A stretch of 64,000 bases of DNA, from positions 1 through 64,000 of the forward strand of contig JADJWM010000018.1 in the NCBI GenBank assembly GCA_016716365.1, read 5' to 3'. This document shows positions 52,222 through 61,377 of the stretch, one piece after another. The position numbers and the translations under genes are program-made. The stretch is from Chloracidobacterium sp. (GTDB lineage: Bacteria; Acidobacteriota; Blastocatellia; Pyrinomonadales; Pyrinomonadaceae). The notes under the pieces were generated by a model. The model did not search any database and had not been told where the DNA came from. It was given only the letters and a program-made list of their open reading frames with translations. Each line of letters opens with the position of its first letter. Within the stretch, counting starts at the first letter, position 1.

Positions 52222-53705
52222 TCGATCTTCATGATGCGGTGCTGAAGCTCGCGCCGCTCAACGAACATCCTCAGGAACTTCTCGCGGCGGGTCAGGAACA
52301 GCCAGATGGCCCTGGCCCAGCCGCCTAACTCCCCTAGCTGCTCCATCGTGATAAGTGCGACATAACCGCATGTGACGAACAGCGGGACGGAGAGGAGTGC
52401 GCTTGTCAGGCCGAGAAAGTAATAGACCGCACCTGCCGCGGCCATCCATGTCAACGGCATGAAGACGATACCCGCGAGCACCTTCACCGTTGAAACTATA
52501 TCGTCGGCACCGTGCTTGGTTATACGGCGGGCGATGATGCCGCAGAGCTTGTACGCGGGAAAGTGAAGGAGGGCACCGGCGGCGGCGATCGGTGAGAGGA
52601 CGAGCAGCGGCCACGACCGCCGCAACGCTTCGCGAACGACCGAGCCCGGTCGATACTGGGCAAGTGAAAGATGCACGGGCTCCAGGCCGTGACCGGCAAG
52701 CTTCTTGTCGTATTCGACCACCCTCGACCTCAGCTCGCGATCTTCTTTTGCCGCCTTATCCCCTGAGATGAACTTCTTCAGGAATTCGACCTTTTCGCCC
52801 AGGTTTTCGTTCGGTTGGACCGAATCGAAGATCTCTTCGGCTAAGTGGGCCGCGTGGAGGTCGGCTTCGGTCTCGGCATTCAGCGTTACACCGCGAAGTG
52901 CATCCTCGATCTTTGCTGTAAGGGCGCGGACGGCTTCGCGGTCTGGCTGCCCATTCTCATCCGTCCCGGAGGCTTCGACCCGGAATGGCTCGCCGAAATG
53001 CAGCATGGCCTCGCTCCTGAATGTGGTCTTGCTGGTATAAAAAAGGCCGACCGGAACGATGCGAAGATCAAGTGCGTCGCCGCTGCCGTCGATCGAAACG
53101 GCCCCGAGTGCGATACGTGCAGCTCCCGTCTTCGCCGGCAAAAGTTTGGTGGAATTATGCGAGACTCCCTCCGGAAACAGGGCGATCGATCCGCCTTTTT
53201 TGAGGAGATCCCTGCACAATTCGAAAGTCAGCTTGTTCTTCGAAACATCTTCACCCGCATCGATCCGGCGGTAGAGCGGCAGTGCCTCGACAGTCCGAAG
53301 CAGGAACGAGATGACCGGCATCCTGAAAAGGGTGGATTTCGCCAGGAACGAGATCTTTCGGGGAAGAGCGACAAAAACAAGAGCCGGGTCGACCAGACCG
53401 TTCGGATGGTTCATCACGAAGATCACGCCGGTCCCGTCCGGGACGACATCGGCATTCACGGTCTCGATGCGGCGGAAAAAAAGGTGGAGAGCAGTGCCGA
53501 AAAGAGCTAGCACGAGACGAAAAACAGGCGTTCCGTTTCGTCTCAGGATAAGGTCAGGAAGTTTGGCGTTTGATCTGGCGCATCGGAAAAGGGAGGGGGC
53601 AAAGGCAGAGGCGGGAGGGGAGGGGGAGAACGCGGCAAAAAAGGGGGGCCCCGCAGTCCTGCAGCCTCCCAAACCGCGTTTCCGGGGTTGGCGAAAGATC
53701 TTCAT
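52215..53705 (-). CDS. PlsC-like 1-acylglycerol-3-phosphate acyltransferase
   Basis: 496 residues if started at ATG 53705; the first 60 or so are low-complexity (FFAAFSPSPPASAFAPSLF) and GTG 53513 (433 residues) is an alternative. The catalytic motifs are VMNHPNGLVDPALV (N-H-x4-D) and ALFPEGVSHNSTK (F-P-E-G). Several C-terminal hydrophobic segments (LLVLSPIAAAGALLHFPAYKL, VFMPLTWMAAAGAVYYFLGL) mean it is a membrane enzyme. Such proteins with a long C-terminal half are related to Gat1/Gpt2-type acyltransferases. It moves acyl groups onto glycerophosphate or lysophospholipid. Start uncertain; the function call is good. Confidence 0.8.
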   Translation of the reverse strand: MKIFRQPRKRGLGGCRTAGPPFFAAFSPSPPASAFAPSLFRCARSNAKLPDLILRRNGTPVFRLVLALFGTALHLFFRRIETVNADVVPDGTGVIFVMNHPNGLVDPALVFVALPRKISFLAKSTLFRMPVISFLLRTVEALPLYRRIDAGEDVSKNKLTFELCRDLLKKGGSIALFPEGVSHNSTKLLPAKTGAARIALGAVSIDGSGDALDLRIVPVGLFYTSKTTFRSEAMLHFGEPFRVEASGTDENGQPDREAVRALTAKIEDALRGVTLNAETEADLHAAHLAEEIFDSVQPNENLGEKVEFLKKFISGDKAAKEDRELRSRVVEYDKKLAGHGLEPVHLSLAQYRPGSVVREALRRSWPLLVLSPIAAAGALLHFPAYKLCGIIARRITKHGADDIVSTVKVLAGIVFMPLTWMAAAGAVYYFLGLTSALLSVPLFVTCGYVALITMEQLGELGGWARAIWLFLTRREKFLRMFVERRELQHRIMKIDQ

Positions 53706-53818
53706 TGCGGACCGGTAAGCCGCCTGGAAAACAATAAGATCTCGATGCCCATTCATCTTGGGTAGCCTAACGTTGTCCGCTAACTGCTTTCTGCCTTTCG
53801 CCTTCTGCCTTTCTCACA

Positions 53819-54433
53819 TCAGATCTCGTGCCGGTTTGCGAGGGCCTTGTCCATCGTGACCTCGTCGACATATTCAAGGTCGGAGCCGACGGGCATCCCC
53901 ATCGCGATGCGGGTCACGCGGACGCCGAGCGGTTTAAGCAGGCGGGCGATGTAGTTCGCCGTCGCCTCGCCCTCGGTCGTCGGATTGGTGGCGACGATCA
54001 CCTCGCGGATCTCGACGCCCTCGTTATTTTCGGGTTTCAGCCGCGTGAAAAGGTTCGGGAGCATCAGCTCATCAGGCCCGATGCCGCGGATCGGCGAAAG
54101 CGAGCCGTGAAGTATGTGGTAAAGCCCTCGGAATGAACGTGTCTTTTCGACTGCGACAAGATTGTAGGGCTCTTCAACGATGCAAATGACCGAGCGGTCG
54201 CGTTTGGGGTCGGTGCAATAAAGGCAGGGATCTTTGTCGGTCAGATTATTGCAAACGGAGCAGAAGGTGATGCCCTCTTTTACATCGACAAGCGCGTTAA
54301 CAAACCTGTCGACTTCTTCTTTCGGCCGGCGAAGGACATAGAACGCGAGCCGGGTCGCCGACTTCTGGCCGACGCCGGGAAGCCGTTTGAATTCATCGAT
54401 AAGGCGAGCAACGGGCTCAGCGTAATCAAGCAT
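53819..54433 (-). CDS. recR: recombination mediator RecR
   Basis: 204 residues, the usual RecR size. LIDEFKRLPGVGQKSATRLAFYVL is the helix-hairpin-helix, CSVCNNLTDKDPCLYCTD the four-cysteine zinc finger (about residues 58-75), and SVICIVEEPYNLVAVEKTR ... ATNPTTEGEATANYIARLLKP the Toprim domain. RecR loads RecA with RecO and RecF at gaps. It is encoded just downstream of the YbaB gene on the same strand, as is typical. Confidence 0.97.
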   Translation of the reverse strand: MLDYAEPVARLIDEFKRLPGVGQKSATRLAFYVLRRPKEEVDRFVNALVDVKEGITFCSVCNNLTDKDPCLYCTDPKRDRSVICIVEEPYNLVAVEKTRSFRGLYHILHGSLSPIRGIGPDELMLPNLFTRLKPENNEGVEIREVIVATNPTTEGEATANYIARLLKPLGVRVTRIAMGMPVGSDLEYVDEVTMDKALANRHEI

Positions 54434-54530
54434 TTCCGATTTGCGAATTGCAGACTGCGATCTGCAATCCTTAAAGATCCGTCAACTCAGATCGCGGCGG
54501 CGAAACCGATCGCAAACCTGAATGCGCGAT

Positions 54531-54836
54531 TTACATAAGTCCCGGCGGGAGCATGCCGCCGAGCTGCCCTTTCAGGGTTTCCTCGACCTTCCGGTGGGCC
54601 TCGTTCAAGGCTGCGACCGAAAGGTCCTGGATCATCTCGGTGTCGCCGTCCTTTACCAGGTCGGGCGAGATCGTGAGCGAGACGACCTCAAAATCACCGC
54701 GCATTTTCACGGTCACCGCACCACCGCCGGCCGAAGCCTCGACCACGGTGTCTTTCATCTTTTTGCCCATCTCTTCCTGCATTTGCTGGGCCTGTTTCAT
54801 CATCGACTGAAGGTCGAATCCGCCTGGAAATTTCAT
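54531..54836 (-). CDS. YbaB/EbfC nucleoid-associated protein
   Basis: 101 residues from ATG 54836, chosen because AGGAAG lies 8 to 13 bases upstream; a GTG at 54845 adds three. FDLQSMMKQAQQMQEEMGKKM, TVVEASAGGGAVTVKMRGDFEVVSLTISPDLV and LSVAALNEAHRKVEETLKGQLGGML are the whole YbaB fold. It binds DNA as a dimer and lies next to recR, the conserved arrangement. It is the standard partner in the dnaX-ybaB-recR region, though dnaX is not present here. Confidence 0.95.
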   Translation of the reverse strand: MKFPGGFDLQSMMKQAQQMQEEMGKKMKDTVVEASAGGGAVTVKMRGDFEVVSLTISPDLVKDGDTEMIQDLSVAALNEAHRKVEETLKGQLGGMLPPGLM

Positions 54837-55020
54837 TTCGTTCACTTCCTATTTCGTCTGAAACTCTTCTGGTTCATCGTAGCCATAGCATCCGGCAAAT
54901 GCAAACCAACGCGATTTTTACGTTCATACAAGGCGGCCGCCGCAATACTTGTTGACTGCCCACGTCTTCGGGTATATGGTGGCAGCAGAACAGCCAGAAA
55001 ATTGGGAGTGAATTACAGAT

Positions 55021-55758
55021 ATGAATGGAGAAAAAGTGGCGGGCTGGTACAACCCAGGGGTTGCACTCGGCGCCGGGCTGGTCCTTGCGGCGCTGATCTT
55101 CGGGTGGTTCTACTCGTCGGCCAAAAAAGGTGACGAAGCAATTACGGTCACGGGTTCCGCGAAACGGCGGATCACCTCGGACCTTGTCGTGTGGAGTGCA
55201 GGGGTCTCGGCCCAGGCACCGCAGCTGGCGGATTCGTACCGTCAGCTTGCGGACAGCATCCCAAGGATAAAGCAGTACCTTCAAAGCAAGGGAATACCTG
55301 AAGATCAAATGACCGTGTCGGCTATCTCGACGATGACGTTGAAGCGACGCGACAGCGACGGCAACGAAACGGCCGAGATAACCGGCTACTCGCTTACACA
55401 GCAGATCGAGGTCCGCTCGAACGACGTCCAAAAGGTCGCGCAGGTCGCAAGGGAGGCTACGGAATTGATAAACCAGGGCATCCTGATCGAATCGACGCCG
55501 CCGAAGTACTACTACACCAAGATCGGCGACCTGAAGGTCGAGATGCTTGGCGAGGCGGCGAAGGATGCGAAGGACCGGGCGGAAAAGATCGCGTCGAGCA
55601 CCGGAAATTCGATCGGTGCCGTGCGGTCGGCCCGGATGGGTGTTCTGCAGATCACCGCCGCCGATTCAACGGACGTTTCGGACTACGGGGTCTATGACAC
55701 GTCAACGATCGAAAAGGACATGACGGCGGTCGTGAACGTTAGCTTTGCCGTGAATTGA
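55021..55758 (+). CDS. SIMPL-domain (DUF541) protein with N-terminal membrane anchor
   Basis: 245 residues. VALGAGLVLAALIFGWFY is the anchor, followed by the SIMPL domain (AITVTGSAKRRITSDLVVWSAGVSAQAPQ; SAISTMTLKRR; ITGYSLTQQIEVRSNDVQKVAQVAREA; DLKVEMLGEAAKDAKDRAEKIASSTG). The family has an extracytoplasmic fold of unknown function. Stand-alone gene, starting 176 bases upstream of the TPR gene's neighbours; ribosome-binding site GGGAGTG lies upstream of the ATG. Confidence 0.85.
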   Translation: MNGEKVAGWYNPGVALGAGLVLAALIFGWFYSSAKKGDEAITVTGSAKRRITSDLVVWSAGVSAQAPQLADSYRQLADSIPRIKQYLQSKGIPEDQMTVSAISTMTLKRRDSDGNETAEITGYSLTQQIEVRSNDVQKVAQVAREATELINQGILIESTPPKYYYTKIGDLKVEMLGEAAKDAKDRAEKIASSTGNSIGAVRSARMGVLQITAADSTDVSDYGVYDTSTIEKDMTAVVNVSFAVN

Positions 55759-55798
55759 CCCGAGTTTTTCGGGGCATTCCGGCCGGGATTGGAGTAGA

Positions 55799-56647
55799 AT
55801 GTCGGCAGCTATGAAACCAGCATTGCTGCCGATCATCCTACTCCTTTTTTCTATCATCGTCCCGGCACAGGAGCCGCAGACGGCCGAAGAGTTCTTCAAG
55901 CGGGGCAATACCGCTCTCGACACCGGGAAGTTCGATGCCGCCATCGCCGATTACACCGCGGCCATACGTCTGAGGCCAAATGCCTGGGGCGCATACAACA
56001 ATCGCGGAAAGGCGCATTTCAAAAAGGGCGATCATCAGGCGGCGATTGCCGACCAAACGGAAGCGATCCGGCTACGCCCGGATTATGCGAACGCTTTCTA
56101 CGAACGGGGACTGGTTTACCTTGACCTGAAACGGAATGACGAAGCACTTGTCGATTGCCGCGAGGCGATCAGATACAACCCTGATTTTGCCGACGCTCAC
56201 CTGATCTGCGCGATCTCGCTGCATCGAAAAGGCTCGCTCGAAGCGGCATTGGCCGATTTCGACAAGGTCCTTTCGATCGCCCCTAATAACGCAAACGCCC
56301 ACGGCGGCCGCGGCGAAGTGCTTGTGGATATGGAAAACTACACGGCGGCGGTTGCAAGCTACACGAAGTGCATCGCCATCGATCCAAAATTACGCCGTGC
56401 CTGGTACAAGCGTGCTTGGGCGAATTACAAGCTCAACCGCCATGCCCTGGCGATCGCCGATTACACCACAGCGATCAAAATGGACCCTGCGGATGACGAG
56501 ATCTATTACTTCCGTGCCCTTGCCTACAAGGAACTGAAGCGGCGGACCCAGGCGATCGCGGACCTCAAGCAGGCCCTTAAGCTCAACCCCGATTTTCAAG
56601 ATGCCAAAGACGAACTTGACGCGTTGACGCCCAAGACCCGCCGCTGA
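55799..56647 (+). CDS. exported tetratricopeptide-repeat protein
   Basis: 282 residues with a signal peptide (PALLPIILLLFSIIVPAQ). Seven TPR units of 34 residues follow (AEEFFKRGNTALDTGKFDAAIADYTAAIRLRPNA is the first consensus), each with the W/L-G-Y-A-P positions well kept. The gene ends in a TPR, with no other domain. It is a scaffold of unknown partners in the periplasm. It meets the His-rich outer-membrane gene end to end (56647/56648). Confidence 0.9.
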   Translation: MSAAMKPALLPIILLLFSIIVPAQEPQTAEEFFKRGNTALDTGKFDAAIADYTAAIRLRPNAWGAYNNRGKAHFKKGDHQAAIADQTEAIRLRPDYANAFYERGLVYLDLKRNDEALVDCREAIRYNPDFADAHLICAISLHRKGSLEAALADFDKVLSIAPNNANAHGGRGEVLVDMENYTAAVASYTKCIAIDPKLRRAWYKRAWANYKLNRHALAIADYTTAIKMDPADDEIYYFRALAYKELKRRTQAIADLKQALKLNPDFQDAKDELDALTPKTRR

Positions 56648-58141
56648 TCAGTGCTTCATTTTTGACGGCCGGAGCCGCAGAAAGATCTGCCAGCCGCCAT
56701 GCGTGGTCCCGCCATAGTACGGCGCCAGCGCCGCCGGATTCGAGTTGGCCGTCAGCATTCCGCCCAGGCCAACATCCACGCCCTTGTCCTTCACAAGATC
56801 GCGAACGTAGCCGATCGAATAAGAGCCTACCCAAAAGACATCGTCATGTATCGGGTCGCTGTGCGGGATGACCAACTCGTGGCCGTCCTTTTGCACCCGC
56901 TCGATCCGGCCGAAGACCGCGTTTTTGCCAAAAGTGTAATCGTTCTCGAACAAGAAGGAATTGGTCGCGTGACCTTCCTTATAATTCTGGCCCCAAACGA
57001 ACGTCGAGGCCCAGTTTCGCGTCTCGCTGAACTTCTTGTTGTACATCGCAGATGCCGTCGTCCGACGTAGCGATTCCAGGTCGGGTTCGGCTCGTTCCGG
57101 GTTCTTCAAATAGCCGTGCGATATCTGAAACGCCCATTCCGGCGTCGGGTTGATCGAAAGGCGGGCACTGAACGAATTCAGCCTTAGGGTGTCGAAGGCC
57201 CAGCGATTCTCGTCCGGCTCGGTGCCGTTGAACGCGCTTGCTTCGATCTTTACCTTGCCGAAATTATAGCCGCCGGTCACGACGCCCCATGTGATATGCG
57301 ACGCATCCTGCCAGTGGTGGCCGATCGGCGCGTCGGGGTTATTCATCCCCGAAGCCCGGTGCAGGAACATCGGCGGCCCGAGTGCCGGTTCGCCGACAAC
57401 ACCCCCGTAAATGAAAAACGACTGGTTCTCGGCCGTCTTGAACGACAGCGAGGCGGCGAGTTCCGAGATAAAGTCGTGCGGGTGCTGGCGGTCGTGGATC
57501 GGTTCGCCGCGATAGAGTTCGCCCGATTGGTAAAGCAGCGGATAGCCCCAGCCGCGTTCGATCGCGGGGTCGAGACTGGCCATCACGCGGAGGCCGAGCT
57601 GGGCCCGGCTGCTGAGCGGCCGTGAATACATCGCCATGAACATATTCGGCGCGTCGAACCGGTTTCGGCCGCCCTTGCCGGCGACCGAAATGTCGCGGCT
57701 TGAACCGACCTGCGTGTAGCGGACGAACTGGGTGCCCATCAGCATCAGCATCCCGCCATCGCCGTACATTTTCGACCAGGCGTACATAGGCGACGAATCG
57801 GGCAGCCACGAAGTGCCGGAGCCCTCGCGGCTCATCGGGTCTCCGACGTCGACGGTCGAGGACATTTTCATCGAATCGCCGCCGACATCGGTGCCGCCCC
57901 CCGGCATATTGCCGTGGTCATGCCCTGCCGGTGCCGCTTGGGGTGTTGGAGACGGTTTCGGCGCGTTCCCATGGCCGTCATGTCCCGATGGTGTCGGCGT
58001 CGGCTTGGCCGGTGTCCCGTGGCCCTCGTGTCCCGAAGGTGTCGGTGAAGGTGTCGGAGTTGGGGTTGGCGAATGCTGGTGCTGGGCTGCCGCCTCTGAA
58101 ACGAGAAAAAACAACAATAAAGAAAGACAGAGAAATTTCAC
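56648..58141 (-). CDS. outer-membrane protein with a His-rich, metal-binding-like N-terminus
   Basis: 497 residues from GTG 58141, chosen because GGAGG lies seven bases upstream. The signal peptide (FLCLSLLLFFLVSEAAA) is followed by a low-complexity HQHSPTPTPTPSPTPSGHEGHG segment with repeated (S/G)H(E/D)GHG and GHDHG motifs (residues 20-100). The rest (about 130-497) consists of alternating aromatic/polar strands (MYAWSKMYGDGGMLMLMGTQFVRYTQVG, WAFQISHGYLKNPE, FGKVKIEASAFNGTEPDENRW), a beta barrel by eye. His-rich segments of this kind bind copper, nickel or zinc. A Cys/His-rich exported protein is encoded just upstream, so a metal-related role is likely but unproven. Confidence 0.75.
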   Translation of the reverse strand: MKFLCLSLLLFFLVSEAAAQHQHSPTPTPTPSPTPSGHEGHGTPAKPTPTPSGHDGHGNAPKPSPTPQAAPAGHDHGNMPGGGTDVGGDSMKMSSTVDVGDPMSREGSGTSWLPDSSPMYAWSKMYGDGGMLMLMGTQFVRYTQVGSSRDISVAGKGGRNRFDAPNMFMAMYSRPLSSRAQLGLRVMASLDPAIERGWGYPLLYQSGELYRGEPIHDRQHPHDFISELAASLSFKTAENQSFFIYGGVVGEPALGPPMFLHRASGMNNPDAPIGHHWQDASHITWGVVTGGYNFGKVKIEASAFNGTEPDENRWAFDTLRLNSFSARLSINPTPEWAFQISHGYLKNPERAEPDLESLRRTTASAMYNKKFSETRNWASTFVWGQNYKEGHATNSFLFENDYTFGKNAVFGRIERVQKDGHELVIPHSDPIHDDVFWVGSYSIGYVRDLVKDKGVDVGLGGMLTANSNPAALAPYYGGTTHGGWQIFLRLRPSKMKH

Positions 58142-58234
58142 GCTCGATCCTCCAGATCGTACAAAAACAAGAACTAGCCGCACGCGCAATTCAAACGCGA
58201 TTGGCAAGGCAGATCAGTCTATGTTTGTTCGGAT

Positions 58235-58657
58235 CTAGAGGCGCGGAGGCGCGCGCGAGGGCCCGGAATCCAGAGGCGGAGCCTTATGGACCGCTTCAGG
58301 ATAAAGACCGTTGTCAGACGATAAAAAGGAAGAAAATGCGGGTTCCGGGAGAGGGAATAGGGTCGTCGGTTCGGCGGCCAACTCGGCCGAGGCGGCCTTT
58401 TTGTTTCCGGGCTTTGCCGAAATGGCCGGGACCGGCTTGCGGACCAGGCATTCGCAATCCGCTTCGGCAGCGTCACCCGTCGGCTCCGGCACATCGGCCT
58501 CGGTCGACGGATCGGCGTGTGCAGGGCCGTGGCAAGAAGCCGCTTCAACCGGTTTTTGTGCCGACCCGTGATGCGAGCAGGCACACGCCGCGACCGCCGA
58601 AAAGGCCATCGACAAGATCACCGGCAGAAACCAAAAGTTGAAAAGCCGCTTGCTCAT
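58235..58657 (-). CDS. exported Cys/His-rich small protein
   Basis: 140 residues from ATG 58657, behind AGGGAG. A signal peptide (FNFWFLPVILSMAFSAVAAC) leads to ACACSHHGSAQKPVEAASCHGPAHAD and a DCECL motif: five cysteines and four histidines in the first half. These could bind a metal ion. The second half is Pro/Ala-rich and of no known family. It is upstream of the His-rich outer-membrane gene on the same strand (93 bases apart) and probably in one operon, so the two may handle the same metal. Confidence 0.65.
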   Translation of the reverse strand: MSKRLFNFWFLPVILSMAFSAVAACACSHHGSAQKPVEAASCHGPAHADPSTEADVPEPTGDAAEADCECLVRKPVPAISAKPGNKKAASAELAAEPTTLFPLPEPAFSSFLSSDNGLYPEAVHKAPPLDSGPSRAPPRL

Positions 58658-58724
58658 TTGCAACTCCCTAACTATACCCAATATCGTGAACAAAGGTAAA
58701 TTCGGGCTTCACCTTCGACACGAT

Positions 58725-59156
58725 ATGGAAAAACAACAGGATACGATCGCGATACTGAAGCTTTACGAACTTCGCCGCGACGAACAGATGCGGGCGGCGA
58801 GGCAGTGGTACTTCTCGGAGTTCGCTCCGACCTCCGCGGCCGACATCGTTCGACTCTACCGCGACGGCGAACGAGCCAGCGCCTATTTCAGGATGGTCGC
58901 GTCTTACTGGGACACCGCCGCATCGCTCGTTCTGAACGGGGGGATCGACAAGAAGATGTTTCTTGAGGCCAACACCGAACACATTTTTGTTTACGCCAAG
59001 ATCGCGGATCATTTGCCGGGCGTCCGCGAAATGTTCGGCGAACCGGATTTTCTGATCAACCTTGAAAAGCTTTGCCGCGAAATGCCGGACTTCGAATCAA
59101 AGTTGGCCGGCCGAAAACGCCTGGCTGAGCTTTGGACTCAAACGGCTTCGAGTTAA
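58725..59156 (+). CDS. hypothetical protein
   Basis: 143 residues from ATG 58725; a GTG at 58686 would add 13. Sequence is mostly helical (AILKLYELRRDEQMRAARQWYFSEFAPTSAADIVRLYRDGERASAYFRMVASYWDTAASLVLNGGIDKKMF), resembling small conserved proteins of unknown function; I cannot name the family with confidence. No signal or metal motif. It ends 32 bases before the helicase start and may be transcribed with it. Confidence 0.6.
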   Translation: MEKQQDTIAILKLYELRRDEQMRAARQWYFSEFAPTSAADIVRLYRDGERASAYFRMVASYWDTAASLVLNGGIDKKMFLEANTEHIFVYAKIADHLPGVREMFGEPDFLINLEKLCREMPDFESKLAGRKRLAELWTQTASS

Positions 59157-59188
59157 GCGAGTCGTGTGCTATAAATGAGACACTGTTT

Positions 59189-61309
59189 ATGGTGCGGTAT
59201 GTACTAAAACGCGAAGCCGGGCAACTGCCCGAAAAGCTCACCCGATACAAAAGCGAGCTGAACGAAGAGCAGTTCGCGGTGGTGACTGCCCGGCCGAAGG
59301 CCACGCTCGTCGTGGCGGGTGCGGGAACCGGCAAGACGCGGGCGATCACTTATCGGGTGGCTTACCTCATCGAACAGGGAGTTTCGCCAAAGCGGATCCT
59401 CCTGGCCACATTTACCAACCGTGCGTCGCGAGAGATGCTACGACGTGTTGAGGCATTGACCGGCTCGCAAAACGTCCACCGCGTTTGGGGCGGCACGTTT
59501 CACCGCATCGCCAATCTCATCCTTCGCCGCCACGCCGCGTCGCTCGGGTTCGACCAGAATTATTCCATCCTGGACAGCGAGGACGCCCGCGACTTTATCA
59601 ACGTCTGCATCGACGAAGCGGGCATCGACACAAAGGCGAAACGCTTTCCGAAGGCCGAGGTCATCCAGGACATCGTCAGCTTTGCGAACAACACGGACCT
59701 GCCGATCGAGAACGTGATCGCCGGTAAGTTCCCGCATTTCGAGATGCTGACCGCCCAGATAAAGCGGGTCGACGCGATCTACCAGTCGAGAAAGGCCGAG
59801 CGTAACGTGATGGATTACGACGACCTGCTTCTAAAACTGAAGCAGCTTCTTGTCGAGAAGAAAGAGATCGGCGAGCTTTACGCCGAGCAGTTTCAGCATA
59901 TTCTCGTCGACGAGTATCAGGACACGAACCGGCTTCAGGCCGAGATCATCGACCTGCTCGCCGTGAAGCACCGCAACGTGATGGTCGTCGGCGACGATGC
60001 CCAATCCATTTTCGCGTGGCGTGGGGCCGAGTTCACCAATCTCTACGAATTCCCGAAGCGGTACCCCGAGGCGCAGATCTTCAAACTCGAAACGAATTAT
60101 CGCTCGACGCCCGAGATCCTCGGGCTGGCAAACACGTCGATCGCCGCGAACAAGCGCCAGTTCCCGAAGATGCTGAAGGCGGTCAAACGCTCGCGGGACC
60201 TGAAACCGGCGCTAGTACCGTGCTCGGACGTCGATCAGCAATCTGTGTTCGTCGCGTCGCGGATCCTGGAACTTCGCGATGAAGGCACGAGCCTCGAGGA
60301 CATCGCCGTGATGTATCGGTCGCACTATCATTCGATCGAGCTGCAGCTGGAATTGTCACGCCGCAACATTCCGTATCGTGTTCAATCGGGCGTGCGGTTC
60401 TTCGAACAGGCGCATATTAAGGACGTGATCTCGTATCTGCGTGTCATCGCGAATCCGAGGGACGAGCTCGCGTGGAAGCGGATCCTCAAGCTGATCCCGG
60501 GCGTCGGGAACGTGACCGCGAACCGGGTTTACGAGGCGACTGGAGGGCAAGCATCCTTGCTTGCCGAAAACAACGACGATACGCAGACGGATGGCGGCTT
60601 TATTCGAGTTCTTGATGCCCTCAGGTCGTCGGCCGCCGCGTCGCGCGGCGCACGCCGCGGCCTCGAAGACCTGATCAAGCTGCTCGAAACGCTTGTGTCG
60701 GACGAATTTCGCGACCGGCCGTCGCGGCAGATCAGCCACATCCTCGAGAACGGCTACGAGCAGTATCTGCTTGAGAATTTCGAGAACGCCGACGCCCGCG
60801 GCGAGGACATCCGCGGCCTTGCTCAGTTTGCCCAGCGATACGACACGACCGACGGGCTGCTGTCCGAACTCGCCTTGCTCGCGACCGAGCGGTTCAAAGA
60901 GCCGCAGCCGATCGTCGGCGAAGAGGTCATTGAAGGCGGCGGCGACGACGAACTGCTTACGCTCACTTCGGTCCATCAGGCGAAGGGCCTGGAGTGGAAG
61001 GCCGTCTTCATCATCTGGGCCGCCGAAGGCAAATTCCCCTCGCCGCGGTCGCTTCGCGAAATAGATTCCGAGGAAGAGGAACGCCGCCTCTGGTATGTCG
61101 CCCTCACGCGGGCAAAGGACGAGCTCTACGTTACCTATCCTCTCCTGATGACCGATTACAGCCGCCAGACCGTACTCCAGAAACCATCGCGCTTCGTCAC
61201 CGAATGCCCGCCCGTCTTGTTCGAGGTATGGACGCTCGAGGAAGAAACTCGCCCGTTCGATGCTCCGATCGAGATCGCCCCGGCCGCCCCGAAAGAATTT
61301 CTAAATTGA
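59189..61309 (+). CDS. UvrD/PcrA-like superfamily 1 DNA helicase
   Basis: 706 residues from ATG 59189. Motifs in order: LNEEQFAVVTA (Q motif), VVAGAGTGKTRAIT (Walker A, about residue 49), TFHRIANLILRRHA, HILVDEYQDTN (Walker B, about 245), VVGDDAQSIFAWRGA (motif III), LETNYRST (IV), and the C-terminal LTSVHQAKGLEWKAVFI and EEERRLWYVALTRAKDELY (V and VI). The length matches UvrD/PcrA/Rep. It unwinds DNA 3' to 5' with ATP in repair. The first residues MVRYVLKREAG are the family's start. Confidence 0.95.
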   Translation: MVRYVLKREAGQLPEKLTRYKSELNEEQFAVVTARPKATLVVAGAGTGKTRAITYRVAYLIEQGVSPKRILLATFTNRASREMLRRVEALTGSQNVHRVWGGTFHRIANLILRRHAASLGFDQNYSILDSEDARDFINVCIDEAGIDTKAKRFPKAEVIQDIVSFANNTDLPIENVIAGKFPHFEMLTAQIKRVDAIYQSRKAERNVMDYDDLLLKLKQLLVEKKEIGELYAEQFQHILVDEYQDTNRLQAEIIDLLAVKHRNVMVVGDDAQSIFAWRGAEFTNLYEFPKRYPEAQIFKLETNYRSTPEILGLANTSIAANKRQFPKMLKAVKRSRDLKPALVPCSDVDQQSVFVASRILELRDEGTSLEDIAVMYRSHYHSIELQLELSRRNIPYRVQSGVRFFEQAHIKDVISYLRVIANPRDELAWKRILKLIPGVGNVTANRVYEATGGQASLLAENNDDTQTDGGFIRVLDALRSSAAASRGARRGLEDLIKLLETLVSDEFRDRPSRQISHILENGYEQYLLENFENADARGEDIRGLAQFAQRYDTTDGLLSELALLATERFKEPQPIVGEEVIEGGGDDELLTLTSVHQAKGLEWKAVFIIWAAEGKFPSPRSLREIDSEEEERRLWYVALTRAKDELYVTYPLLMTDYSRQTVLQKPSRFVTECPPVLFEVWTLEEETRPFDAPIEIAPAAPKEFLN

Positions 61310-61377
61310 ACCCCCGGCCCACAGCAACTCTTTTTCATTCTTCGAGCATCTTTAGACAAGCATCAGGAAAAACGAGA

